64,000 nt of DNA from Azoarcus sp. CIB (lineage in GTDB: Bacteria; Pseudomonadota; Gammaproteobacteria; Burkholderiales; Rhodocyclaceae), in the NCBI RefSeq assembly GCF_001190925.1, contig NZ_CP011072.1, forward strand, positions 1,984,001-2,048,000, written 5' to 3'. Position numbers and translations under genes: made by a program. Below, piece after piece: positions 19,168-27,015 of this stretch (positions within the stretch are counted from its first letter, which is position 1; every line of letters begins with the position of its first letter). Under the pieces are notes generated by a model. The model had not been told where the DNA came from and made no database searches. It worked only from the letters and a program-made list of their open reading frames with translations.

Positions 19168-20238
19168 CGGACTGGAGTCGCCATGCTTACGGTCGCGGCG
19201 TGGGCGGGAACTCGTGCAGAGTGGCCGGCCCCGTCGTTGTCGGGGTTCGCATCGTCGCCCTCGTCCGGTGCGCTGCGAATCAGGCCGCCGACGCCCATGC
19301 GCATGATGTCTTCGCGCGTCGGGGGGATGCCGGCCATCAGGCGCGGCAGCACGAGGTCGAGGCCGTTGCTCTTTCGGGAGCGGCCACAGCCGGGCAGGAT
19401 CACGACCGGCACGGCGCCGATGCGTCCGAGCACGAGCATGTTGCCGGGCTCGACGGGCATGCCGAAATGCTCGATCGTGCCGCCGACCGCCGTCACGGCG
19501 GCGGGGGCGATGTCCTTGCGGTCCTTGGCGACGGTGGCGCCGCACACCATCACGAGTTCGCAACCGGCCGCGAGCGCCTGGTGCAGCATGGATTCGAGGG
19601 CGTCGCGGCGTGGGGCCGCGCAGCGCGAGCGCGAGCCGGCCGCCGAGGGCCTCGACCCGCTCGCGCGTGACCTTCGCGGTCGCCCCGAAAATCGAGTCTT
19701 TCATGCCGGGCAGTTCGGTCTGGATCAGCGCCGCGCGGCAGGGCTTCAATTCGGCGACGGCGATCGGCGGGGCGCCGGCGGCGATCGCGCGGCACCCATC
19801 GAGCAGGCGCCGCGGCACGGCGAACGGGATGATCTTCACGGTGGCGACGACCTGGCCGGGACGGACGACCGCATGCGGCGGCAGCGTCCCGATGGCGATG
19901 GCCTCGTCGAGCAGGTTCATCCGGTGGATGCCTTCGGCGTCGATGCGCAGCACGCCGGCTGCCAACGCGTGGAGGTTCCCGCGGCCGGCGCGCGGAGGGC
20001 GTGTCTCCATGTTCGCGCCGACGAGGAGCGCGGCCAGTTCGGCTGCGGCGACGTCCTCGGCGACGTCGTCCGGCCCCAGCCGGGCGCCGGCGACGGTCGA
20101 GAAACCCTCGTCGTCGAGCAGATCGAGGTCGCGCGCCGACAGCACGCGGCCCTTCTTCAGCGTCCGTCCGCCGAGCTTCAGCGTGTGGGCGAGCATCACG
20201 CCTTCGGCGGCGGTCAGGGGAAATTCGTCGAAGATCAT
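19164..20238 (-). pseudogene. molybdopterin-binding (MoeA/CinA-like) protein, interrupted by one frameshift
   Basis: Two frames together make one protein of about 358 residues. The first (from ATG 20238) reads MIFDEFPLTAAEG, LKKGRVLSARDLDLL, ARLGPDDVAEDVAA, VVATVKIIPFAVP and runs to about 19610. The second frame continues with ALESMLHQALAAGCELVMVCG, DRKDIAPAAV, GGTIEHFGMPVEPGNML and PGCGRSRKSNG, ending at 19164. This is the molybdopterin-binding domain found in Moco cytidylyltransferase-type proteins, without the C-terminal nucleotidyltransferase part. One surplus base near 19600-19625, in a GC-rich run, separates the halves. The rest is uneroded, so a sequencing error is as likely as a true mutation. 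Starts and stops overlap both neighbours. Confidence 0.75.
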
Positions 20239-20444
20239 CGGACACTCCTCCGGGCGCGTCGCGGCCCATTCAGGCGCGACGCTTCAGGCAGCAAGGCGGC
20301 TTCGGCGCTCAACAGCGCGGCTTCGCCGAGCAGGGTTCGAGCCGGTACGGGTCGAGCCGGAGTCGGGGCCAGCAGTCCCGCAACAGGTCGATCGCTCATC
20401 ATTTCGTCCTCGTGATGAAGCCCATTTCCGGCGACGTCGATCAT
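20235..20444 (-). CDS. small translationally coupled ORF, unknown function
   Basis: This 69-residue ORF starts with an ATG that overlaps the stop of the MeaB-XdhC gene and ends with a TGA that overlaps the next start. Both junctions are ATGA, the same coupling as in the rest of the operon. The sequence is rich in Pro, Ala and Arg (LLAPTPARPVPARTLLGE), has no membrane segment and no recognisable domain. An internal start at MMSD is possible. It may instead be spacer DNA that keeps ribosomes moving between its neighbours. Confidence 0.45.
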   Translation of the reverse strand: MIDVAGNGLHHEDEMMSDRPVAGLLAPTPARPVPARTLLGEAALLSAEAALLPEASRLNGPRRARRSVR

Positions 20445-22264
20445 CGGCCGTGCCTCGCCTGGATCACCTCGGCGAGGATCGCGACCGCGATCTCGGCGGG
20501 CGCGCGGCCGCCCAGATCGAGGCCGACGGGCGCGCGGATGCGCGGAATCGCGTCGGCCAGTCCTGCCTCGGTGAGCCGTGCGACGCGCTTCGCGTGCGTG
20601 CGCGTGCTGCCGAGCGAGCCGATGTAGAAGGCGGGGCTCGTGAGCGCGATCGTCAGCGCCGGATCGTCGAGCTTGGGGTCGTGCGTCAGCGTGATGACAG
20701 CAGTCTGAGCGTCTAGCTTCAGGCGTTCGAGAGCCTCGTCCGGCCACTCCGTCGACACCTCGACGTTCGGCAGCCGTTCAGCCGTCGCGAACGCACGGCG
20801 CGGGTCGACGACCACGACGTCGAATCCGGCAATGGCCGCCATCGGCGCGAGCGCCTGGGTGATGTGCACCGCACCGACGATGATCATGCGCGGCGCGCCG
20901 ACGTGGCAGCGCACGAAGAGCGCGGCCTCATTCGCCCCCTCATTTGCCCCCTCCCCCACGGCGAGCGCACCGCTGCGGTTCGCGGCGAGCCGCGCGCGCG
21001 TCTCGGCGAGCTGGGCGTCATCGAGGGGGAGCGCGCCTGCGACGGCGTCGTCGAAGACTAGCGCGTGCGCGCCGTCGCCGAGCCGGGTTACGACCACGAC
21101 CGGGCGTTTTTCGCGCCGCGCGGCCAGGAGCGGAGCGAACAAATCGTCATCGACGCGCTCGACGAGCACCTGCACGCGACCGCCGCACGCCAGCCCCACT
21201 TCCCACGCCTGCTCGTCGCTGACGCCGAATTCCAGTAGCCGCGCCTTGCCGTCGGCGATCGAATCCTGCGCCTCGCCGATCACGGCGCCCTCGATGCAGC
21301 CGCCCGAGACCGAACCGACGAAGGCGCCGCCCTGCTCGACCGCGAGGTGGCTCCCATCGGGGCGCGGGGACGATCCCCAAGTGCGCACGACGGTCGCGAG
21401 CGCGACGCCGCGGCCCTCGGCGCGCCAGCGCTCGAGCTGGGCGAAGAGCTGGTCGTCCGTCGCCGGCGCGGACGGGGTGGGCGCCGGCGCGGCGCTGCGG
21501 GTTTTGAGGCGTCGAGCGACGCCCGCTACCTGCGCATGAGAATCGATGCGGTCCGCCAGCGCCGCCACGCCCTCGCCGCGCGTCGCCACCGTGGTCAGGA
21601 CGGGCACCTCCCAGCCTTCGCCGCGCGCGCCGCCGCGCGCTTCGAGGTCGCGCACGGTGGCCGCGGCGACCGGCGAATCGGCCTTGTTCACGACGAGAAT
21701 ATCGGCGATCTCGAGCACGCCGGCCTTGATCGCCTGCACCTCGTCGCCGAGGCCTGGCGCGCATACGACAATGCGCGTGTCGGCCAGGCGTGCGACTTCG
21801 ACTTCCGACTGGCCGACGCCGACGGTCTCGACGATGACGACGTCGAAGCCGGCTGCGTCGAAAAGGTCCACCGCCCGAGCGCTTGTCCGGGACAGCCCGC
21901 CGAGCTGGCCGCGCGACGACAGCGAGCGGATGAAGACGCGCTCGTCACTGCCGTGCGTGCCCATGCGTACCCGGTCGCCAAGCAAGGCGCCGCCGCTGAC
22001 CGGACTCGAAGGATCGACGGCGACGACGGCGACACGCTTGCCACGTAGCACCAGTTCGCCGAGCAAGACGTTGATCAGGGTCGACTTGCCGACGCCTGGC
22101 GCCCCGGTGATGCCAACCACGTGCGCGCGGCCCATTCGGCCGGCGAGCGACGCGAGCAAGGCGTCGGCGCCGGGCAGATCATTCTCGATCGCAGTCAATG
22201 CGCGGGCGAGCGCCGGGCGCGAACCGGCCGCGATCTCGTCGGGGAGCGGGCTTGGCGGATGCAT
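20441..22264 (-). CDS. fusion protein: MeaB/ArgK-type GTPase chaperone + XdhC/CoxI molybdenum-hydroxylase maturation factor
   Basis: This 607-residue protein joins two maturation factors. Residues about 1-250 form a MeaB G-protein: P-loop GAPGVGKST (54-62), DPSSP (84-88), ETVGVGQSE (146-154) and NKAD (193-196). MeaB loads and protects B12 mutases. After a Pro/Ala-rich linker (about 255-270), residues 275-607 are XdhC: RTWGSSPRPDGSHLAV, GSVSGGCIEGAV, GLACGGRVQVLVE, then a Rossmann segment (MIIVGAVHITQAL) and YIGSLGSTRTHAKR. XdhC sulfurates and inserts Moco into XDH-family enzymes. The operon opposite encodes exactly one B12 mutase and one XDH-type hydroxylase. The usual C-terminal dimerisation arm of MeaB is replaced by XdhC. 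Confidence 0.9.
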   Translation of the reverse strand: MHPPSPLPDEIAAGSRPALARALTAIENDLPGADALLASLAGRMGRAHVVGITGAPGVGKSTLINVLLGELVLRGKRVAVVAVDPSSPVSGGALLGDRVRMGTHGSDERVFIRSLSSRGQLGGLSRTSARAVDLFDAAGFDVVIVETVGVGQSEVEVARLADTRIVVCAPGLGDEVQAIKAGVLEIADILVVNKADSPVAAATVRDLEARGGARGEGWEVPVLTTVATRGEGVAALADRIDSHAQVAGVARRLKTRSAAPAPTPSAPATDDQLFAQLERWRAEGRGVALATVVRTWGSSPRPDGSHLAVEQGGAFVGSVSGGCIEGAVIGEAQDSIADGKARLLEFGVSDEQAWEVGLACGGRVQVLVERVDDDLFAPLLAARREKRPVVVVTRLGDGAHALVFDDAVAGALPLDDAQLAETRARLAANRSGALAVGEGANEGANEAALFVRCHVGAPRMIIVGAVHITQALAPMAAIAGFDVVVVDPRRAFATAERLPNVEVSTEWPDEALERLKLDAQTAVITLTHDPKLDDPALTIALTSPAFYIGSLGSTRTHAKRVARLTEAGLADAIPRIRAPVGLDLGGRAPAEIAVAILAEVIQARHGR

Positions 22265-22362
22265 TGGACGCCTTCAATCAGTGGGAGATCCCATTATCTT
22301 GCGCAGTTGGGTGTTCGGGGAAGTTTCCGTGTATCAGATTCATTCCTGGGCAGCCTGCCGAG

Positions 22363-22755
22363 TCAATGGCGCGGAAACACCAGCCCGAAATCCTCGACGA
22401 AGTCCGCGAGGCCGGCGGCCTCCAGTCCGTCGAGCGACCTGAGCATGTAGGGATGGAGCCTGCCGCGTCGCACGAGCTGCGGCACCTCCGCGAGGCCCTG
22501 CTCCAACACCGCGGCCAGCGCATCCTGATCGGCGACGAGCAGCATCGCGACGTCGGCATCGAAATCTCCGCAGAAATCGCGCAGCGCGACGCTCGCTCCG
22601 TCCGGTGTTCCCCGCCACACGAGGACCCGGCCGCGGCGCGCGGAAAACGCGTCCTTCGTCAGCACGCCGACGGAGGCGTCCGCCGCGGCGAGCCCCTCGC
22701 GATCGAGCATCGCCTTCCATGCCGCGCAATCGAGCGCCGTTCCGGCCGTTTCCAT
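22363..22755 (-). CDS. hypothetical protein
   Basis: This 130-residue acidic, soluble protein lies 9 bp after the RidA-like gene and about 100 bp before MeaB-XdhC. Codon use matches its neighbours, so it is almost certainly real. It contains VGVLTKDAF, RGRVLVWRGTPDG, FDADVAMLLVADQDAL and a C-terminal ADFVEDFGLVFP. I recognise no family. The alternating beta and helix pattern suggests a small alpha/beta fold. It could be a partner of the flavoprotein or RidA-like protein of the same operon. Confidence 0.6.
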   Translation of the reverse strand: METAGTALDCAAWKAMLDREGLAAADASVGVLTKDAFSARRGRVLVWRGTPDGASVALRDFCGDFDADVAMLLVADQDALAAVLEQGLAEVPQLVRRGRLHPYMLRSLDGLEAAGLADFVEDFGLVFPRH

Positions 22756-22764
22756 CGCCTGCCC

Positions 22765-23157
22765 CTACGCCGGCAACATCGCGGTCACTTCGATCTCGAC
22801 CTTCGCGCCGTGCTCGACGAAGCCGGCGACCTGCAAGGCCGTCATCGCCGGGAAATGCTTGCCGATCAGCTCGCGATAGACCGCGCCGATCTCGGGGAGC
22901 CGCGCGTTGTATTCCGCCGCGTCGCCGAGATACCAGTTCATGCGCACGATGTTCGACGGGCGCGCATCGGCCTGCGCGAGGATCGCGACGATGTTGGTCA
23001 GCGCCTGGCGGACCTGGCCGACGAGGTCGTCGGTCTGGAACTTCTCGTTCTCGTCCCAGCCGACCTGGCCCGCGACGAACACCATGCGGCCGCTCGTGGC
23101 GACGCCGTTCGAATAGCCTTTCGGGCGAACCCAGCCGGGCGGTTGCAGGAATTGCAT
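22765..23157 (-). CDS. RidA/YjgF-family protein lacking the catalytic arginine
   Basis: This 130-residue YjgF-fold protein shows SGRMVFVAGQVGWDEN, QVRQALTNIVAILAQA and NIVRMNWYLGD. In true RidA enamine/imine deaminases an arginine in PARS (Arg105 of E. coli) is essential. Here that segment reads PAMTALQV, so the residue is Met and the protein belongs to a non-canonical Rid subgroup. It lies 69 bp after the flavoprotein gene. Rid proteins near aromatic pathways often act on unstable enamine or imine intermediates, which could arise from a 2-amino-substituted ring. Without the arginine a binding or different hydrolytic role is possible. Confidence 0.8.
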   Translation of the reverse strand: MQFLQPPGWVRPKGYSNGVATSGRMVFVAGQVGWDENEKFQTDDLVGQVRQALTNIVAILAQADARPSNIVRMNWYLGDAAEYNARLPEIGAVYRELIGKHFPAMTALQVAGFVEHGAKVEIEVTAMLPA

Positions 23158-23225
23158 CGGTAGTTCTCCTCGTGGGTAGGAAGGGACGACCGCCGTCTCG
23201 GGCGGCCGCCTTTTCCGTGAAACGC

Positions 23226-25196
23226 TCAGATCCGCACGCCCAGCCGGTAGCCCTCGTGGATCGACGCGTCGAGCCCGCGCGGTATGACCGCGTCGCCGGC
23301 GCCGTGCAGCTCGTCCACCATCCACTGGAACTCGTGGAAGAGGTCGTGGTTCGCCTTGCGCGGCCCGGACACGAGCACCGTGTCGGCCTCGACGAAAGTC
23401 TCCTCGCCCTTCGCGTTGCGGATCATCGCGCCCTCGTTGGTGACGCCGGCGAGCATCGACGACGTCAGCGTGCGGATCTCGAGCTCCTCGATCCACGCCG
23501 AGTGGCGCCACTTGAAGGACGGCATGACATCGCCGGCGATGCGCTTGTCCTCTTCGACGATGACCACCTCGTGGCCCTGCTTGCACAGCGACTCGGCGAG
23601 CGTGAGGCCGATCTTGCCCGCCCCGACCATGACGATGCGCTTGCCCGGCTTCGCCTTGCCGGTCGCGACATCGAGCGCATCGACCAACTTGTCGTGGCCC
23701 GGGATGTGACGGTACGCGTTCATGTCGGTGCGCGAGCCGGCGGCGACGATGCACACGTCGAACTGGTGCAGGATGCTGCGCATGAACTTGGCGTTGGCCT
23801 CGGTGTTGAAGCGCACGTCGATCTCCATCTTGCGCGCCATCGTCTCGTAGTACTTGATCACCGAGATCAGGTCGTCGGGCCGCGCGAGGTCGTTCGACGC
23901 GTAGCCGACGAGGCTGCCGCCGATACGGTCGCCCTTCTCGAACACGGTGACGTCGTGGCCGCGGCGCTTCGCGGTGATCGCGGCCTCCATGCCGGCGGGT
24001 CCGGCGCCGATGATCATGATCTTCTTCTTCACCGCGGCGGGCGTGACGTGGTACTCGGGCTCGACCTCGTGGCCGAGCGTGGGGTTCATCGCGCAGGTGT
24101 AGGGCAGGTCGCGGAAGAGCCGCGACAGGCAGTTCAGCGAGCCGATGCAGCGGCGCACCTCGTCGAGCCGGTCCTCGGCCGCCTTGTGCAGCAGCTCGGG
24201 GTCGGCGAGCATCGGGCGGCACACCTCCCAGTAGTCGAAGACGCCGTCGGCGATGCACTGGTTCGCCATGACGGGGTCGGGCAGGCGGTTGCCGAAGGTG
24301 ATCAACGTGTTCGGGAAGAGCTTCTTCGCCTTCGCCGAGAGGTAGTTCCAGTGGCCGGGGGCGACGTCACGGCCGATCGACGATTCGGGCGCTTCCTGCC
24401 AGCCGACCGTCACGGAAATCATGTCGACGCCGCAGTCGACCGCCTGCTGCATCAGCTCGAAGCACTCGTCCTCGCTGTTGCCACCCCAGCGGTCCATCAG
24501 CTCGGCGCCGTTCAGGCGCACGACGAGCGGATGCTCCGGCGTGGCCTGCTTGATCGAGTCGATGAGTTCGCGCATGAAGCGGCCGCGGTTCTCGATCGAG
24601 CCGCCGTATTCGTCGGTGCGCTGGTTGGTGAAGCGCGAGTTGAAGTTCGCGAGCAGGTAGCCCATGAAGCTCGTCACTTCGGTGCCGTCGAAACCGGCGC
24701 GGATCGCGCGCTTGGCAGCGTCGGCGTGCTGCATGACGATCGCGCGGATCTGCTCCTTCGTCAGCTCGCGCGGCGGACGGAAGTGCGGCAGCGTCTGCGG
24801 CACCACCGACGGCTGGATGCAGTAGCCCAGGTCGATGCCGCCGTAGCGGCCGGCGTGCAGGATCTGCTGGATCGCGACGGCGCCGTTGTCGTGGATGTAC
24901 TGCGCGATGGTCTCGAACTGCGGCAGGAACTTGTCGTCGAAGATCGCGACCTGGCGGAAGTAGGCCTTGCCCTCGCCGAGGGGATCCGGATAGGCGCCCT
25001 GGTTCGTGATGATGCCCGCGCCGGTGCCGGCGATGACTCGGGTGCGGGCGAGCTCCCGCGGCGTGATGTAGCCGTCGCGCGTGTTGTAGTTCGAGACGCA
25101 GCAGGCCCCGTACTTGACCATGTTCTTGGTCTCGTATTTGCCGATCTTGCCGGGTTTGAACAGGTGGGGGAGCTTGAGCTCGCCGGGTCGGGTCAT
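23226..25196 (-). CDS. Old Yellow Enzyme/TMADH-family NADH:flavin oxidoreductase with atypical active site
   Basis: This 656-residue protein has an N-terminal FMN TIM barrel (residues 1-345) with TDEYGGSIENRGRF, an Fe-S segment, and a C-terminal FAD/NAD domain (IMIIGAGPAGMEA at 393; MVGAGKIGLTLAES later). It matches the 2,4-dienoyl-CoA reductase, TMADH and type III aryl-CoA reductase architecture. The Fe-S motif reads C350-I-G-S353-L-N-C356 ... C368, with Ser where the second Cys normally is. The barrel motif usually reading H-x-x-H-G-Y-L-L is T-S-F-M-G-Y-L-L, so both active-site His are gone. It is not an ordinary enone reductase. Reduction of 2-aminobenzoyl-CoA or a derivative is an inference from context. 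Confidence 0.85.
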   Translation of the reverse strand: MTRPGELKLPHLFKPGKIGKYETKNMVKYGACCVSNYNTRDGYITPRELARTRVIAGTGAGIITNQGAYPDPLGEGKAYFRQVAIFDDKFLPQFETIAQYIHDNGAVAIQQILHAGRYGGIDLGYCIQPSVVPQTLPHFRPPRELTKEQIRAIVMQHADAAKRAIRAGFDGTEVTSFMGYLLANFNSRFTNQRTDEYGGSIENRGRFMRELIDSIKQATPEHPLVVRLNGAELMDRWGGNSEDECFELMQQAVDCGVDMISVTVGWQEAPESSIGRDVAPGHWNYLSAKAKKLFPNTLITFGNRLPDPVMANQCIADGVFDYWEVCRPMLADPELLHKAAEDRLDEVRRCIGSLNCLSRLFRDLPYTCAMNPTLGHEVEPEYHVTPAAVKKKIMIIGAGPAGMEAAITAKRRGHDVTVFEKGDRIGGSLVGYASNDLARPDDLISVIKYYETMARKMEIDVRFNTEANAKFMRSILHQFDVCIVAAGSRTDMNAYRHIPGHDKLVDALDVATGKAKPGKRIVMVGAGKIGLTLAESLCKQGHEVVIVEEDKRIAGDVMPSFKWRHSAWIEELEIRTLTSSMLAGVTNEGAMIRNAKGEETFVEADTVLVSGPRKANHDLFHEFQWMVDELHGAGDAVIPRGLDASIHEGYRLGVRI

Positions 25197-25265
25197 TGTT
25201 GTCTCCTCGTCAATTCCGTGTGGCTGGAAGGTATTGGTGGATCGTCGTTCAGCCGTCGGCCCGTT

Positions 25266-25505
25266 TCAGGCCGGGACGGCGTTACGCGGCGCCTGCACGG
25301 GCGGCAGCGTCGCGATGAATTCGCGCAGGCTTTCGCCCCGCAATTCGCGGATGCACCCGAGCACGTCGCCAAGCGACGAGGCGCACACGCAGGAACAGGC
25401 AGCGGGAAAGGTGAAGCCGCTTCTTCCCGGGGTTTCCCCCTTCGCGGCGCCTTCCTCTTCCTGGAGTTCCTGAACCAATGCCATCACGTTTCCCAGTGCT
25501 GTCAT
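25266..25505 (-). CDS. small cysteine-containing protein, unknown function
   Basis: This 79-residue ORF has a good Shine-Dalgarno (GAGGAGAA) before its ATG at 25505 and lies 70 bp ahead of the flavoprotein gene. It carries a CSCVC motif (residues 38-42) plus C51 in a mixed hydrophobic context (FTFPAACSCVCASSLGDVLG), with an acidic helix before it (MALVQELQEEEG). The clustered cysteines suggest metal or Fe-S binding, or a redox partner for the flavoprotein. No known family is evident. Confidence 0.6.
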   Translation of the reverse strand: MTALGNVMALVQELQEEEGAAKGETPGRSGFTFPAACSCVCASSLGDVLGCIRELRGESLREFIATLPPVQAPRNAVPA

Positions 25506-25762
25506 GTTGTTCTCCTCGAACGAATCGGCCCGGATCCCCGGAACCGTTGTACGTGGAGTCAATGTATCGGGCCCCTCGCGGCGAATCCCCCCCCACCCGG
25601 TATGGGTCGAACGAGCCGAAGTGGGGAGTTGCGAAAAGCCTCGAAATGGCGCGCACGAACGCATTCCTCCCGCCTGTGCGGGTAACTCGTATTGCAGATT
25701 CAGGCCGTCACGTCCGCCGCAAGGAGCCCGCCGCGGGGCGGCGGCGGAAGGGCGGGGTCGGC

Positions 25763-26827
25763 TCAGGCCACGGCCCGCTCCCGCGTGCGCGACGGCGATT
25801 CGCCGAACCTCGCCTTGTAGGCGGTTCCGAAGTGGCCGAGATGGTGGAATCCCCAGCGCGTCGCGATGCAGGTCACGGTCTTGTCGGCCGAGCTCGGGTC
25901 GCGCAGTTCGTCATGCACGCGCTGCATCCGCACCGATTTCAGGTAGGCCATCGGGGTCGTGTTGCGGAACTCGCGAAAACCGGCGAACAGCGCGCTGGTG
26001 CTGACGTTGGCGTGTGCTGCCAGATCGCCGACGGTCAGTTCCCGGTCGGCATGGGCGTCGATGTATTCCTCTACGCGGCGCACGTGGCGTGGCGCGATCG
26101 ACTGCGGCGGGCTCACGAGTTCGTCGCGATAGTTGTTCGGCTGGATCATCAGCAGCGTGGTGACGAGCAGATGCTCGATCTGCGCCGCGACGAGCGAGGA
26201 CGCGAGCATCGGCGATTGATGCTCCAGTTCCGACACGAGGTAGGACACCAGCGCCTGCCAGCTCACGCCGCCCTGGCTGGACATCGTGAGGCCGAGACTG
26301 AATTCGAGCGGCTTGCGCAGGGGGTGGCCGAGGTGTTGCGCGCAGATGTTCTCGAGGAGCGTGCGATCGATCTTGACCATGATCTGGTCGCACTCGTCGT
26401 AGATCGTCTCCCACAGCGGCAGCGTGGGCGTGACGACCGATGCGAGGTCCGGCGTCGAGTGGATCGTTAGCCCGCCGCAGCGTACGTCGGCATGTCCCGA
26501 CAAGGGCATCATCACGAGCAGGAAATCGTTCAGGCAGCCCGCGTCGATCGCCACCGTCGCACCGTAGCCGAGGCGGTTGATCGACACGCCGCGAATCGGC
26601 GCGTGCTGCATTCGCGTGTTGACGCGACTATCGCCGCCGGCGAACTTCAGGTCGTGCGGACAGAACACCCCCGCCACGCGGTTGCGGGCCTCGTCGAGGT
26701 CCCGCGTATTGAAAAGCGTGAAACGGGAGAGCACATCGCGCCCTCCCAGCGACGTCATCAACGCCTGGGTCATGTTGCTCCTCCTCCTCCGGTGTGTATT
26801 CCGTGCCTTGTTATTGCTGCGAGGCAT
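25763..26827 (-). CDS. AraC/XylS-family transcriptional activator
   Basis: This 354-residue regulator has an N-terminal AraC_binding_2-type sensing domain and a C-terminal double helix-turn-helix at about residues 245-345: LTVGDLAAHANVSTSALFAGF for the first HTH, and TRWGFHHLGHFGTAYKARFG with the usual G-F-x-H-x-G-x-F core for the second. XylS relatives bind tandem direct repeats ending in GGNTA about 21 bp apart and overlapping the -35 region. Three promoters in the neighbouring pad region have such repeats, making this protein the obvious candidate. It is itself preceded by a copy of the GntR operator. It may start the accessory operon or be monocistronic (257 bp to the next gene). Confidence 0.85.
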   Translation of the reverse strand: MPRSNNKARNTHRRRRSNMTQALMTSLGGRDVLSRFTLFNTRDLDEARNRVAGVFCPHDLKFAGGDSRVNTRMQHAPIRGVSINRLGYGATVAIDAGCLNDFLLVMMPLSGHADVRCGGLTIHSTPDLASVVTPTLPLWETIYDECDQIMVKIDRTLLENICAQHLGHPLRKPLEFSLGLTMSSQGGVSWQALVSYLVSELEHQSPMLASSLVAAQIEHLLVTTLLMIQPNNYRDELVSPPQSIAPRHVRRVEEYIDAHADRELTVGDLAAHANVSTSALFAGFREFRNTTPMAYLKSVRMQRVHDELRDPSSADKTVTCIATRWGFHHLGHFGTAYKARFGESPSRTRERAVA

Positions 26828-26960
26828 CGGAATCGTGCGAACGCGTGCGGTCTGCGCCGTCGTACACGTCCTGTTCAGCGTCTATCGTCGAACCTCCTGT
26901 TGCTTCAGGTGAGGTGCCGCACCGACCAGGACCTCGGCGCGAGCTAGGGGAGTCGGTCAA

Positions 26961-26973
26961 TGTATACAGTATT
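26961..26973 (-). promoter_or_regulatory. second copy of the GntR operator-like sequence, upstream of araC
   Basis: On the minus strand this reads AATACTGTATACA, identical over 13 bases to the site upstream of gntR and in the same orientation relative to transcription. The core TGTATACA is palindromic, but the right arm differs (TTGAC instead of GTACA). It lies about 135 bp upstream of the araC start, in a locally AT-rich stretch. A shared GntR regulator is inferred. Confidence 0.5.
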
Positions 26974-27015
26974 CTTGTATATCCTTCTGCATAGTAGGGC
27001 CTTCCACGGGGACCG

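Noticed and set aside
18745-20238. A single 497-residue minus-strand frame joining the molybdopterin-binding N-terminus to the IscU-like protein
   Set aside because: Its middle third is Arg-rich nonsense, while the neighbouring frame there encodes conserved molybdopterin-binding sequence. A frameshift plus a separate downstream gene explains it better.
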